In this document: in pieces, positions 22,840-31,695 of the stretch
How positions within the stretch are numbered: the stretch's first letter is position 1
How the letters are laid out: every line of letters begins with the position of its first letter
Assembly (NCBI GenBank): GCA_009103225.1
Contig: RHPI01003009.1
Coordinates: 166,348-198,042 of the forward strand
Length of the DNA: 31,695 bases
From: Chlorokybus atmophyticus
Lineage: Eukaryota > Streptophyta > Chlorokybophyceae > Chlorokybales > Chlorokybaceae
Direction of reading: 5' to 3'
Notes under the pieces: generated by a model
Seen by the model: only the letters and a program-made list of their open reading frames with translations
Told to the model about the DNA's origin: nothing
Databases searched by the model: none
Position numbers and translations under genes: made by a program

Positions 22840-23310
22840 GCCCATCCGCGTCCATGTTGTCAACACCAGCTCGCTGTTCAATTTCACACTTATACTCCTG
22901 CGGTATGAGCGCCCATCTGGCATGCTTCCCTGTGAGCTTGTTATTGGTCATCAACCACTTCAAGGGCTGGTGGTCGGTGATGAGTGTGAAGGCACGGCTA
23001 TAGAGGAACGGTTTGAAGTAAACTATGGCCCACTACTGCTAAACACTCCCCGTTATAGGAACTGTAGTTTGCCTCTGCGTTGTTGTTTCTTCGGCTGCCA
23101 TATACCACCACATATTCCTTCCCATCATCCTTTTTACACAACACGGCCTCTATGCCCAAGCGGCTCCCATCCGTGTGTAGGATGAAGGGACGGTTGTAGT
23201 CCGCCCGTCTCAACACCGGCGCAGTGCATAGCTTCTCCTTAAGAAGCTCAAAGACACGTTGACACTCCTCCGAGCAGCACCAGGCCTTGTCCTTCTTTAA
23301 ACTACTCATT
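22840..23310 (-). pseudogene. Retroelement RNase H domain, frameshifted
   Basis: The domain begins with CQRVFELLKEKLCTAPVL, typical of the RT-RNase H connection, then FILHTDGSRLGIEAVL (first acidic residue), VVYGSRRNNNAEANYSSYNGE (second acidic residue) and, after a frameshift near 23000, TDHQPLKWL (third), VDNMDADGLSR (fourth, start of the linker to integrase). All four acidic positions survive but in two frames. An Asp/Glu-rich and Ala-rich linker follows (about 22840-22560). Confidence 0.82.
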
Positions 23311-24060
23311 TTATGGCTTTGCAATCTTGCTATACCCCTCCACGAACCATCGATCGTAGTTCGCCAAGCCGAGAAACGCCCGTAGTCGGCTAATGTCTGT
23401 CGGTGCAGGCACTTGCACCAAGGCATCCACCTTTGCTTGTTGCACACGTATACCATCCGGCACTATCTCATGGCCGAGATAAGGGATACGATTAGCTCCA
23501 AACAAGCACTTCTCCGGGTGACACCTCATGCCGCTCTTGCGCACGCGCTCGAACACGCGCTCCAAGTGCACGAGATGCTCCTTCATCATGTGGCTAAACA
23601 CCACTGTGTCATCAACGTAGCACCTTGCAAAGGGTAGACCACGAAGCACACGGTCCATCACAAACTAGAACTTCACAGGTGCATTCTTCAAGCCGAATGG
23701 CGTGACCTTCCATTTGTAGAGCTGGTCCACTCCCCAACACGCTGTCTTGCCACGGTCCTTTGGCTTGATGGCGATCTGTTTGAAGCCCTGCCTCACGTCC
23801 ACGATGGAGAACACCTTTGCATCACCAATGTCGTCAAAGATAGCCTCAGGGATAGGCATAAGATACCGATCAGCCTTGGTCTTCTCATTCAATAGCCGAT
23901 AGTCACCACACATCCTCCTTGAGGTCCAGTTTCCTTGTGCATCTTGCTTCAACATCAACACCGTCGCCGCCGCAAAGTCCGAAGTTGACTCCTCAATAAA
24001 TCCGGCTTCCAACAACTCAGCACACTTCTCTGCCACAAACTCTGTCTCCACCTTGCTCAA
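23311..24060 (-). pseudogene. Gypsy reverse transcriptase, interrupted by one stop codon
   Basis: Two open stretches in the same frame (24060-23665 and 23661-23311) are separated by a single TAG at 23665-23667. Motifs: AGFIEESTSDFAAATVLMLK, RRMCGDYRLLN, FSIVDVRQGFKQIAI, VTPFGLKNAPVKF (just before the stop), the catalytic YVDD box at 23608-23619, YLGHEI and LRAFLGLANYDRWF. The order and spacing are those of Ty3/gypsy reverse transcriptases. The premature TAG fits a CAG to TAG change, a C-to-T transition. The element cannot make a full polymerase from this copy. Confidence 0.92.
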
Positions 24061-24444
24061 TCAATACTACCTACGAAAGATGGGCTCCCGAGAGGTCAAC
24101 TCAATGTCCATTGTGTAGAAGTTGCAGACCTCCAATTCCTTGGTAGAGTAGGCGAAGCAGTCACGCTTGCGCCAGCAACGCCTCGAGCCATTCACGCTCA
24201 TGTGGTGTCACATGCTCGCCCACACACCACTCCATGGTCTGGTCGGTGACCTTCTCCTGCTTCAAGGCACCACCTACAGCCACTTTCTTGCCACTTGCAG
24301 CTGTCACATGCAAAAAAGACACCCTCTTACTACTAGTAAGCGGATAGTATCCTCATCATGTGCAAGCTGCTCCCACCCCCTCGACAGAGGCGCAGGCTCC
24401 CGAAGCGCTTGCTGTCGCACCGGCGTGTTGCTTGCTATCAACTC

Positions 24445-24714
24445 CTATGCCGCCAAGCAGACAACCATAAGCCACATCATGCTGTCCTGATCCATGGCTT
24501 GTCCTAGCAGCACTCGGCGCTGTTGTTCACTCAATCCTGGCGCCGCCGTCGCTCCGGACAAGAACCCCATCGCACGCTCGCGCTCAGCAGCTGTTGGCTC
24601 TACCAACCTGCTGTTCCGTGACTCACGGGATTTGAAGTCCCACACCAGCCCTGGCCCTCCGTTACGGAATGCATAAGAGCCTAGGTTTGTCACCAATGTC
24701 AGCAACGCCGCCAT
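24445..24714 (-). pseudogene. C5-cytosine methyltransferase-like C-terminal fragment of the retroelement
   Basis: An open stretch of 89 codons. It contains SYAFRNGGPGLVWDF, LVEPTAAERERAMGF and SEQQRRVLLGQAMD, ending shortly after with a stop. The pattern PTxxERExxMGF...QRRxxLGxAMD resembles the target-recognition end and motif X of C5 DNA methyltransferases (DNMT3-like or DNMT domains reported in retroelements). The catalytic Pro-Cys and Glu-Asn-Val motifs are not in this fragment and I did not find them upstream, so it is either truncated or only methyltransferase-derived. It lies upstream of the reverse transcriptase on the same strand. The assignment rests on motif recall. Confidence 0.55.
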
Positions 24715-25451
24715 GTCGTGTCCGACCAGGGCCGGTTCACCACCTCTTGGGGCGACCGATCAGCTTTGCTGAGCTGTTGTGATGTGTGCGCCCATGCTCT
24801 AGCACCTAGTTGACTGTCAAGCCTTGCGGTTTAAAGTACTCTTGCTGCACCGTGCGAATCAACTCAATCGGCGCGAGGTTTGTCCACTTCACACGCAGCC
24901 GATGCGCGCGGACCATGCCGTGCCGCATCCATGACCATCTCATGCTCTAGCACATGTCCCACCAGCTGGTAGTCTTGTCGCACGCGCTTGCGCTTGTTTT
25001 CAAATTAACAGCCTACGGTTGAGTCTCACCGCCGAAATTAAAACTAATCGACAGGCATCGATTTCGTTACACGTTATTGACTTATATGTCATATAACATG
25101 GTGACACACTCGCTGTTATCATACAGCAAGTTCACATAACGGGCAAATTGCGAACGTGATAAATGGGGCGTGATGGGTAATGGGTAGCGTAGTGCGATGA
25201 GCATAACGTGATATGCGTGTGTTAAGAAATTATAGTCAATACATATGCTTTTCACATTCACATTCATGAGCAAAATTTGCTCTTAGACGCTAAGTACAAA
25301 CCTCATTTAAAAGCATATCTTTACGCTCTGCAGTTGTTGTTGTTGCTGCATCTTAATAATACTAATGCCTACGCCCAAGTCTATGGTCTAATCTTGTTGT
25401 AAACGCTCTGTTGGCACCCCGCCTCATGTATCATTTGCTTTGTTTGCTGCT

Positions 25452-25671
25452 TGTGGGCCACAAGCTGTGGCCTAAGTTGTGCGGGCATTTGCGTGCCTAC
25501 ACCTTGGGCCCCTTTCAGCTTGAGCTTGGATGTTAACTAGCTATTATGCGAGTTACATTATGGAGGAGGATAGAAAGAGCATGCTCTTAGCTAGGGTAGA
25601 CTGTACAGGCCGCTGGTGCGTCACCCACCGTCACGCCAGAGTCTTGTGGCCCACACAAGTTGTGGGCCACA
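25452..25671. repeat. Three copies of TGTGGGCCACA, two arranged as a hairpin
   Basis: TGTGGGCCACA occurs at 25452-25462 and 25661-25671, and its reverse complement TGTGGCCCACA at 25645-25655. The last two form an 11-bp inverted repeat with a 5-nt loop. The first copy sits in its own 7-bp palindrome CTTGTGG-g-CCACAAG (25450-25464). Confidence 0.8.
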
Positions 25672-26022
25672 GGTGCGGCGTGCCTGCGTCGCCGGCGCAT
25701 TGTACATTGGACGTCACACACAACCTCGTCGAGAGGCCTGCATGGGCAACCGTTGGATATTACCCCAGCCGACCAATGGATGCACGTCCACCACAGGATC
25801 TAGGGGGCCAGTATGGTGAACCTTTCACCGTGTTACTAACGGAGAACTGGCTTCTGTAGTAGATTGACCCCGTCCACACGTCATGCTGACCCGGTTAGAC
25901 TTGACGCACAGGCGAATCTGAAGTTCAGGCCCTAGACCCAGGTCAACTCAATCGTAGTTGACTTACCGAGAGACAGTACTGACTTTGATGTACGGTACGT
26001 TAGTAAGCCAGGTTCATGAGGC

Positions 26023-26064
26023 ATAACCGTTCCCAGGCCAGCCCGCGGCTCATGGAACGGTTAT
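26023..26064. repeat. 11-bp inverted repeat with AACCGTT/AACGGTT cores
   Basis: ATAACCGTTCC (26023-26033) and GGAACGGTTAT (26054-26064) are perfect reverse complements with a 20-nt spacer. The cores resemble MYB recognition sequences (AACGG). Position upstream of the probable leader exon of the glycosyltransferase gene makes a regulatory role possible. Confidence 0.7.
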
Positions 26065-26160
26065 AATGATGGCATTTCATCACCTGGGGGGTGAGTTTGA
26101 AACCACCTTTTGAAAGCGTTACGAAAGCGGGGCCTTTTGCCTAGTTTTCGCGCGCGACAT

Positions 26161-27221
26161 TTCAAAGTGCCAGCTGGCAATTTTCAAGGGCTGCCTGTAC
26201 TCGCTCAGTAAGCAACAGGAGGCGGCGGCTGGGCTGGGCTGAGCTAAGCTGAGCAAGTGGCGGCGGCGGCAGCGGCAGCGGCAGCGGCGAAGCGGCTGGC
26301 CTGAGGGTGATCTGTGGGGTTGGAGTGGTCATCTGTGAGGAGGAGGTCGTGCGGCTACAGGAGGACGGCTGGTGCCGGCTGGTTGAGAAGCACCCTGCAT
26401 TGCGTCCTCTAGACATATTGTTGCCGGCTGGCGCTAGGAAACAATGCTGGCTTGCGAGCTGGAGCCCTTGCGGAGGTTGCAGCTGGTAAGAGCACTTGGG
26501 ATGCAGACACGAGTTGTTGGTCGCCTCCTGCACTGGCTTGCTATAGACTGGTTTGTTCTATGCGTTTGGCGCTGGATCTACTAGTAGAACTTTTAACGGC
26601 TATCGCCTGCATGCAACAATCGATTGACCAAGAGGTTCACCAAGACGTGTGCTTGCTTTTTATTCTGTGCGATGCGTCACATTACGCAACATGCAGGGCA
26701 GCGCACAACAATGGCTGGTGCGAGCACGCACGATTATCTAGTGTACGTTGCAGAAGTGTGTGCCAACCTACCGGTTGCCATCTCCTGAGCACATTGCTTT
26801 GCTGAGACTCTGTCTCAATGTGCGTATGCTAAGGCTATGTTCCATGAACCATGCAACCAGGCAGCTTCTGCTAGTCATAGCTTCTTGTACAGTTTGACCT
26901 TTCACAATTATTGATAGCTTATTGTAAAGGTAGATTCATTACATCAGGCTTATCACACTTTGCAAGCTGCACAATTCTGCTATCCGCAACCCGTCAGCGG
27001 CAGCGTCTGCTTTTTGGTCTGTGCTTTGCACGAGGAATCCTTTACGTTTGGAACTTGGTGTTTTCCTTTATTTACTGGTTGATGCAGTTCTGCATGCTGC
27101 GTTCTGATGTTGGCTGTGACCGCTTTTCTACACAGGAATTCAGTTGAGGCCGGCATGCGTTCATAACAACGTTGAGGGACAGCCCCGGTTGTAGGTGCTG
27201 TCTACGCGCACGCTGCCTAAC
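26161..27221 (+). other. Probable 5' leader of the glycosyltransferase gene
   Basis: No protein is supported here. A good donor follows 26485 (agctg|gtaagag) and an acceptor precedes 27136 (ttttctacacag), which would join a GC-rich untranslated exon to one containing the ATG at 27222, across a leader intron of about 650 bp. An ATG at 26444 (MLACELEPLRRLQL) would run into a stop soon after such splicing, so it could only be an upstream ORF. All inference from splice-site shape. Confidence 0.35.
26258..26291. repeat. GGC/AGC triplet repeat
   Basis: Simple triplet run (gcggcggcggcagcggcagcggcagcggcg). It probably lies in a 5' untranslated exon of the downstream glycosyltransferase gene. Confidence 0.7.
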
Positions 27222-30143
27222 ATGAAGTGGGGAATGGCACAAAAGTCACATCGAAGGAATGGCAGTTTTACCAACATAAACGGCTTTGGAGGTGGGTTCT
27301 GTGTACCACACAGCACATGTCTGTTGGGTTGTGTGGCAATCGCTTGCACTTGCTATGTCACGTCGCGGGCTCATTACGCACTGCTTGCTTGTTATTTATG
27401 GTGTTAGCTTGGCCATAATGTTCTTGTGGCTTGCAAAGTTCAACACGGTTTTGGCTCATTCTCATTGCTGTGTTGTAGGCCCACCGTTAAACAAGTACCG
27501 CAGCTTCACATTTGTACGCGTGGTGTCCGTGACCCTATTGTTGTCGGTGGCTGTGCTTGTGTATTTCCACACAGATTCGGTTGTGCCTAACAGGTATGAA
27601 AGCACTGTAGCTGCTGTCTGTGTAGTAACCACAGCAGACCAGCCATGCAAAGATGCAGCATGCTGTTCTCATTGTCCAGGCGTGCACTATAAGAGCGTTT
27701 AAGTCTCATGAACAATGAGAACGATACACAAAAGTAAGGCGACGACTGTGCTCTGTTCACATGCATAACGCATCCCACGCAACATCTGCATACGCAGCCC
27801 TGTGCCGGAGGCGCAAGTTTCAGAGGCAGTTTTGATAGACTCAGACGGGGATGCTGACCTTAGTCCACTAAGAGAGGTTGATGAGCGCGTACGCGTGGAT
27901 GACGAGTTTTCTGTACACAACGCAAGTCGCACTCGAGGAAGACATAAACGGCAACAGGTATGTGTGCAATAGTTGTATGCTACATCATGGTCTAGGAGGC
28001 TACAGCAGGATTGGTGTACAGATGGGGATGTTCACACACACGCCCTGCAGTACTTGTTTTTCCCCAAAAGCCCGCTGCCGTGTATTTACTCCTTCTGCTT
28101 CGTTCGCAGACTACATACGGTGTTGTTGCCAAGTTCAGCGCCAACTATGAATCGCAAGCAATCTGCTCGCGGCATTGGGCTCGGGGGATTGAGAAGTTGG
28201 TGGATCAACAATTATTGAAGTCATGGCGCGTGTTCTTCTCAATGAATCTCCATCAGAATGCTGCAGTCACCCCGCATCTGCTGACGGAACTTCATCGTGT
28301 GCTGACTTGGTTGGACGCAACCAAGGCTTATGTGTCGGTGTATGAGAGTGGTAGCACGGACAACACGCCTTCAGTGCTTTCTGTCATGCACTCCCTGCTC
28401 GTACACATGCGCGTTCCTCACAACATCATCGCTAATGCAACGGATGTCCGAGGAGACGGCATGCCCAGGATAGAGTTCCTCGCACGAGTCCGTAACCGCG
28501 CGCTGCAGCCATTGTTTGATATGCAGGATGAAGTCCGCTTTGACAAGGTATGTTTGTTAGCCACAGTCAAGAACCATTGAGGGTGTCATTGCACGCGCAC
28601 TGATTTTTTATGTGCTCCTCCACCAGGTATTCTTCAACAATGACGTGTACTTCTGTGCGGAGGACGTATTACTACTGCTTCTGCATGATGCGCACATTGC
28701 TGCCGGGTTTGACATCAACAACGTGGACTGGGACAGCAAGAAGATCAGATTTTATGATAACTGGGTTGGCCGAGATCTCAATGGTGATGACATTGGGTAC
28801 TTCCACCCTTTTGTCCGGCTACCAGAAAGTCAAAAGCGCATTGAGCAGGTACAGCTTCATTGCTACTCTGTTTGCTTAACTTATGCCGAGCATGTGCTTA
28901 TGTATGTCAAGTGCCACGTTGCTGTATGCTGATTGCATGAGTGTGTCTGCAGGCTTTGCCAGTCCCCGTGTACTGCGCGTGGAATGGCATGGTGTCCATA
29001 GCTCCGGAAGTGTTTTATGATCAACAAATCTTGTTTCGCACTCGAGCTTGGCGTGGGGAGTGCTCGTCGTCAGAAATGACCCTGTTCTGTCAGGATATAT
29101 GGAACGTGTACAGGGAGCGCACGCGCGTGATTATCGATCCTCGTGTGTTGGTGGCTTACAGCTATGAAGTGTTTGCTGACATCGATCTAGCTCGGCAAAA
29201 AAGAGTGCCTGCTGCCAAGGGTCCCAACTCGTATGACGTCGGCGTGTTCCCTAACCCGTGGAGGGATTACTTCCAACCCCGCCCAGCGTACTTGAAACAC
29301 GTGTTGAAAACCTTGAACGTCATCCCATACCCAACCGAAGTACCTTCTCTGATTAAGTGTTGCCCACTTCCAGACGGAGCAACATACTGTGTTGGAAACT
29401 CTCAGTGTCACTGGGAACCTGTGCTGAGTGGCAAGATGCTCGCACAAGATCCCAACCCTGCAAATGACTCAACATGCCCCCCACTACCCGACAGAGAAAA
29501 GGGCAAGGAGATGGTGTTTGTTGCAGTCACGTTGATCGCAAGCCTGCCAGTACCCCCAACCTTCTATCACCAGATGGAGCTGCTAGGCCAGTACCTTGGC
29601 AGCAACCTTTTTGTGTCAATAGTTGCGCGGGGTGAAGAAGAATGGCCGCCCTGGCGCTCACAGCTGGCCAACATCTTCTGGTCGATGAACACCGTCAAGC
29701 TGAAGCATTATTGGGTTGGCAAGCGAAATGTGCCTGCCTTCGCGGACCCCGGATCAACGCATGAGGCGGGAGTGATTCACTGGCAAGTGCTCCAACATCA
29801 AAAGGGTCGCATCACTGCTTTTCTAGTAGACCCGCACCAGGAGTTCTGCGCCGTAGACCTTATTGCAGAGATTGATTTGTTCAAGAATGATCGTGTTGCC
29901 TGCACTGCGGAGCTGTTCACAGAGCGTCGCTCCACAAGCTGCAATAAGGTTCGTGTCTTTGTATGTGCTGCCTGAGTACGCAACAGTCAAGCACTGAATA
30001 CAGAATTGATGAGTGGCCAGTGCTTCACTTGCAGCATGCTGCTTTGTGCACCCAATCCCTGATCAGTCGTTGCACAGGGACTTGACACGTTGGCAGATTA
30101 CATGGCGAAGGCTAAGACGTTTAAGTTCAAACGCCCAGTGTAG
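27222..30143 (+). CDS. GT69/CAP59-type glycosyltransferase, type II membrane protein, 7 exons, 688 aa
   Basis: Exons: 27222-27291, 27479-27593, 27798-27957, 28110-28547, 28627-28848, 28953-29948, 30078-30143. All phases agree. A short basic cytosolic tail (KSHRRNG, NKYR) precedes one signal-anchor segment at about 33-53 (FTFVRVVSVTLLLSVAVLVYF), then an acidic stem (about 62-115). The catalytic region has VSVYESGSTDNTPSVL, RIEFLARVRNRAL, FDK|VFFNNDVYFCAEDVL, DINNVDWDSKKIRFYDNWVG, GYFHPF, PVYCAWNGMVSIAP, RGECSSSEMTLFCQDIWNVY and IIDPRVLVAYSYEVF. This is the CAP59 mannosyltransferase pattern, known from capsule synthesis in Cryptococcus and present in algae. The NDVYF/AED box is the likely metal-nucleotide site. 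A second C-terminal part (about 510-667) is less familiar. The last exon adds a basic tail (KAKTFKFKRPV). Expected in the Golgi lumen, building a cell-wall or glycoprotein glycan; donor sugar unknown. Confidence 0.87.
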
Positions 30144-30632
30144 CCATTGGGCGTTAAGCTATGATGGTGTGTATGTTATGGTTGTAGATGTTGTGGCCTG
30201 ACACTCTGTTGTGGATGTTGTGGCCGCCTACGAATTGTGCTGCATTATGCGCTGTGTCGCAGCCAATGCGTGTGCAATTTGCAGAATCTATGTTGGTCCT
30301 GAGCATGAATGGATATTAACTGAAATGTGGCTCTGTACCATCTCAAGGTTGCGCTTGCAGTCAGGAATTTGTCAGCTGCGGCTAGAGTGTACGGAAGGGG
30401 TGCCACAAAGTCCGCATGCATAGTGTGCTACCAATCATGCCGACATGCAACGCTCATCCCATAACTCACAACCGGGCTAGCACTCAGTCTGTTGTCTACA
30501 CTACCCTATCAGCCTGCCCCGTTAGTCACATACAGCATGCATGAAACCATCACCTGCATCGCGGCTGTGCATTGAGCACATATGAACACCATCAATGCCC
30601 ATGTGCAAAGTTTGATTTCAAGCTACATGTTT

Positions 30633-30652
30633 ATGTGATGTGATGTGATGTG
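30633..30652. repeat. (ATGTG)4 tandem repeat
   Basis: Four exact pentanucleotide units. Simple sequence downstream of the glycosyltransferase gene. Confidence 0.85.
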
Positions 30653-31274
30653 TGTCTGTACCCAAATTGCACAATGAATGTGTAAACGCCGCAGCAGGTG
30701 GAAGGTATGGTGCAAGATTATCATTGCAGTCTTGCAAATTTATTATCATAATGTAAGCTTACCATTATATTGAAGAAACACAAGCAGGCATCCAGGTTCT
30801 AGCTTCTTCCATGCACGACACTCATCAGCACTAATTTCTCCAGGTTTTTCAACAATGAACAACCAAACGACATTGCGTACAAAGCTTTAATGCATAACAA
30901 GTCGTATGCTTGCATGTTTCATCATTTGGGATTTCGAGGTCAAAAGCACATTGCGTTCGCGCAGCCAGCATGGACAAAAACTTTTAACCCATCATGTTGG
31001 TGTCCATACACGTAAAGCTGCATGGTTATAAAGCCATTTGAAATGCACAAAAGCATTGTGGAAAGTGTTCAAGAGCTTGACACCACTACATCATTATCAA
31101 GTAGCATGACATATGGTGATACTGGTATGTGAATTTGCACGCCTGTACTTTTTTCAGGTTAAGCAATTCATGTTGTATACGGCATCACGTACATTAAACT
31201 TTAAATTGTGCACACTGCGTGTGCACATCAGCACGTCATATATAATGTACACTTTGTCTATATAATAATTATCC

Positions 31275-31403
31275 TAGTATCAAGCCGAACACCGCCGGTA
31301 TAGTATGTAATTGTCAAGCGTTGATGCACAACGTAACACAATACGACGATATCAATTGTAAAGGGTCGTATTACTGTGTTAATACTAACACCAATTGATA
31401 CTA
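31275..31403. repeat. Nested inverted repeats, possible small foldback element
   Basis: Outer arms TAGTATCAA (31275-31283) and TTGATACTA (31395-31403) are perfect reverse complements. Inside, TAACACA+ATACGAC (31334-31347) pairs with GTCGTAT and TGTGTTA (31365-31371, 31375-31381) with a 3-nt bulge. The 129-bp size and AT-rich setting resemble a miniature inverted-repeat element, but no target duplication is clear. Confidence 0.45.
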
Positions 31404-31695
31404 AAACTGTGTTTTTCAGGTTGACAAACATACCAACACTTGTAAATAAAACTGTACGTCAATGCATAATGCACACTTATGCGTCCATGCATGTTGTTCA
31501 TGTTCGTGTATAAGAGATGTGGCGTTGATTAAAATCTCTTACATGCGTTCGTAATTTCACACGGCAACTTGCAAATTTATTGTATTCGCTCAAAAACTAT
31601 GCTCCTCCCCCCCACCCCACCCCACCTTTATACATTTTGCAAGGGCAACATGCTCGCCTTGTTGTAATCATGACAAAAACTTGATTTGACTGTCC

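Larger units (their letters stand above)
21144..24714 (-). mobile_element. Decayed Ty3/gypsy-type retrotransposon with methyltransferase-like and PHD modules
   Basis: Reading on the minus strand, recognisable modules follow in the gypsy order: C5-MTase-like C-terminus (24714-24445), a poorly readable linker, reverse transcriptase (24060-23311), RNase H (about 23310-22840), integrase zinc region (about 22450-22330), integrase core (about 22145-21507), integrase tail and PHD finger (21488-21144). In-frame stops and frameshifts separate almost every module, so this is a non-autonomous relic. No gag, protease or LTR pair could be identified. The upstream part (24715 to about 25020) gives coding-looking fragments in several frames (KWTNLAPIELIRTVQQEYF) and probably belongs to the same element. 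Composition changes to AT-richer DNA near 25020. Confidence 0.85.
24715..26160. other. Spacer: probable 5' remnant of the retroelement, then AT-richer DNA with palindromes
   Basis: From 24715 to about 25020 the minus strand gives short coding-like pieces in several frames, probably decayed retroelement. From about 25020 to 25400 the DNA is AT-richer. From 25440 to 26070 it holds several perfect palindromes listed separately. No gene is supported. I could not identify an LTR or a target-site duplication. Confidence 0.45.
30144..31695. other. AT-richer spacer with hairpins; no gene seen
   Basis: No coding region supported. It contains the 3' untranslated region of the glycosyltransferase gene, an (ATGTG)4 run at 30633-30652, a nested foldback at 31275-31403, an 8-bp inverted repeat TAAGAGAT/ATCTCTTA at 31511-31518 and 31534-31541, and a C-rich tract at about 31604-31626. 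Confidence 0.5.

Noticed and set aside
26307-26489. Plus-strand stretch reading EEEVVRLQEDGWCRLVEKHP
   Set aside because: Looks mildly protein-like, but no partner exon continues the frame and the region fits a 5' untranslated exon better.
1-31695. CRISPR arrays, tRNA or rRNA genes, bacterial operons
   Set aside because: No spaced repeat array or recognisable tRNA/rRNA sequence was seen; gene structure is clearly eukaryotic.

Overview
The window is nuclear DNA from a eukaryote, most likely a green alga (Viridiplantae). All genes are split by spliceosomal introns of about 80-260 bp with GT...AG (rarely GC...AG) ends. Several protein-level features point to the green lineage: a plant-type S26-like protein, an Rxt3/HDC1-type protein with plant-like motifs, a plant-like C-terminal tail on an Ac45/VOA1-type membrane protein, and a plant telo-box in two divergent promoters. 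Introns and spacers are rich in GCATGC/TGTGTG-like words. I cannot name the species.

Layout, left to right. (1) 176-2069 (-): Ac45/VOA1-like V-ATPase accessory protein, 7 exons, head-to-head with (2) 2429-3687 (+): plant-type S24/S26 (IMP2-like) protein, 5 exons. (3) About 6003-8360 (+): Rxt3/HDC1-type histone-deacetylase-complex protein, possibly with an 8-nt microexon. (4) 8639-10431 (-): S66 LD-carboxypeptidase, 4 exons. (5) 12133-18066 (-): NBAS/MIP2/Sec39-like tethering protein, 6 exons, apparently without the N-terminal beta-propeller of its relatives, head-to-head with (6) 18511-19987 (+): translation initiation factor eIF2-beta, 7 exons. (7) 21144 to about 24714 (-): a decayed Ty3/gypsy retrotransposon whose order is C5-DNA-methyltransferase-like C-terminus, reverse transcriptase, RNase H, integrase, PHD finger. 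(8) 27222-30143 (+): GT69/CAP59-type glycosyltransferase, a type II membrane protein, 7 exons. The spacers between them hold short repeats and palindromes but no gene I can support.

Exon models were built by hand. Phases match at almost every junction: one intron boundary in gene 1 and the 5' end of gene 3 are unresolved, and gene 3 has two frame-compatible splice paths. The host genes are housekeeping (V-ATPase and secretory pathway, ER-Golgi tethering, translation initiation, chromatin, glycan synthesis) and do not form one pathway. The most unusual item is the retrotransposon, which joins a DNA-methylation module and a chromatin-reading PHD finger to a gypsy polyprotein. Next come the propeller-less NBAS homologue, the duplicated K-box exon of eIF2-beta, and a 12-bp telo-box motif shared by the two divergent promoters.
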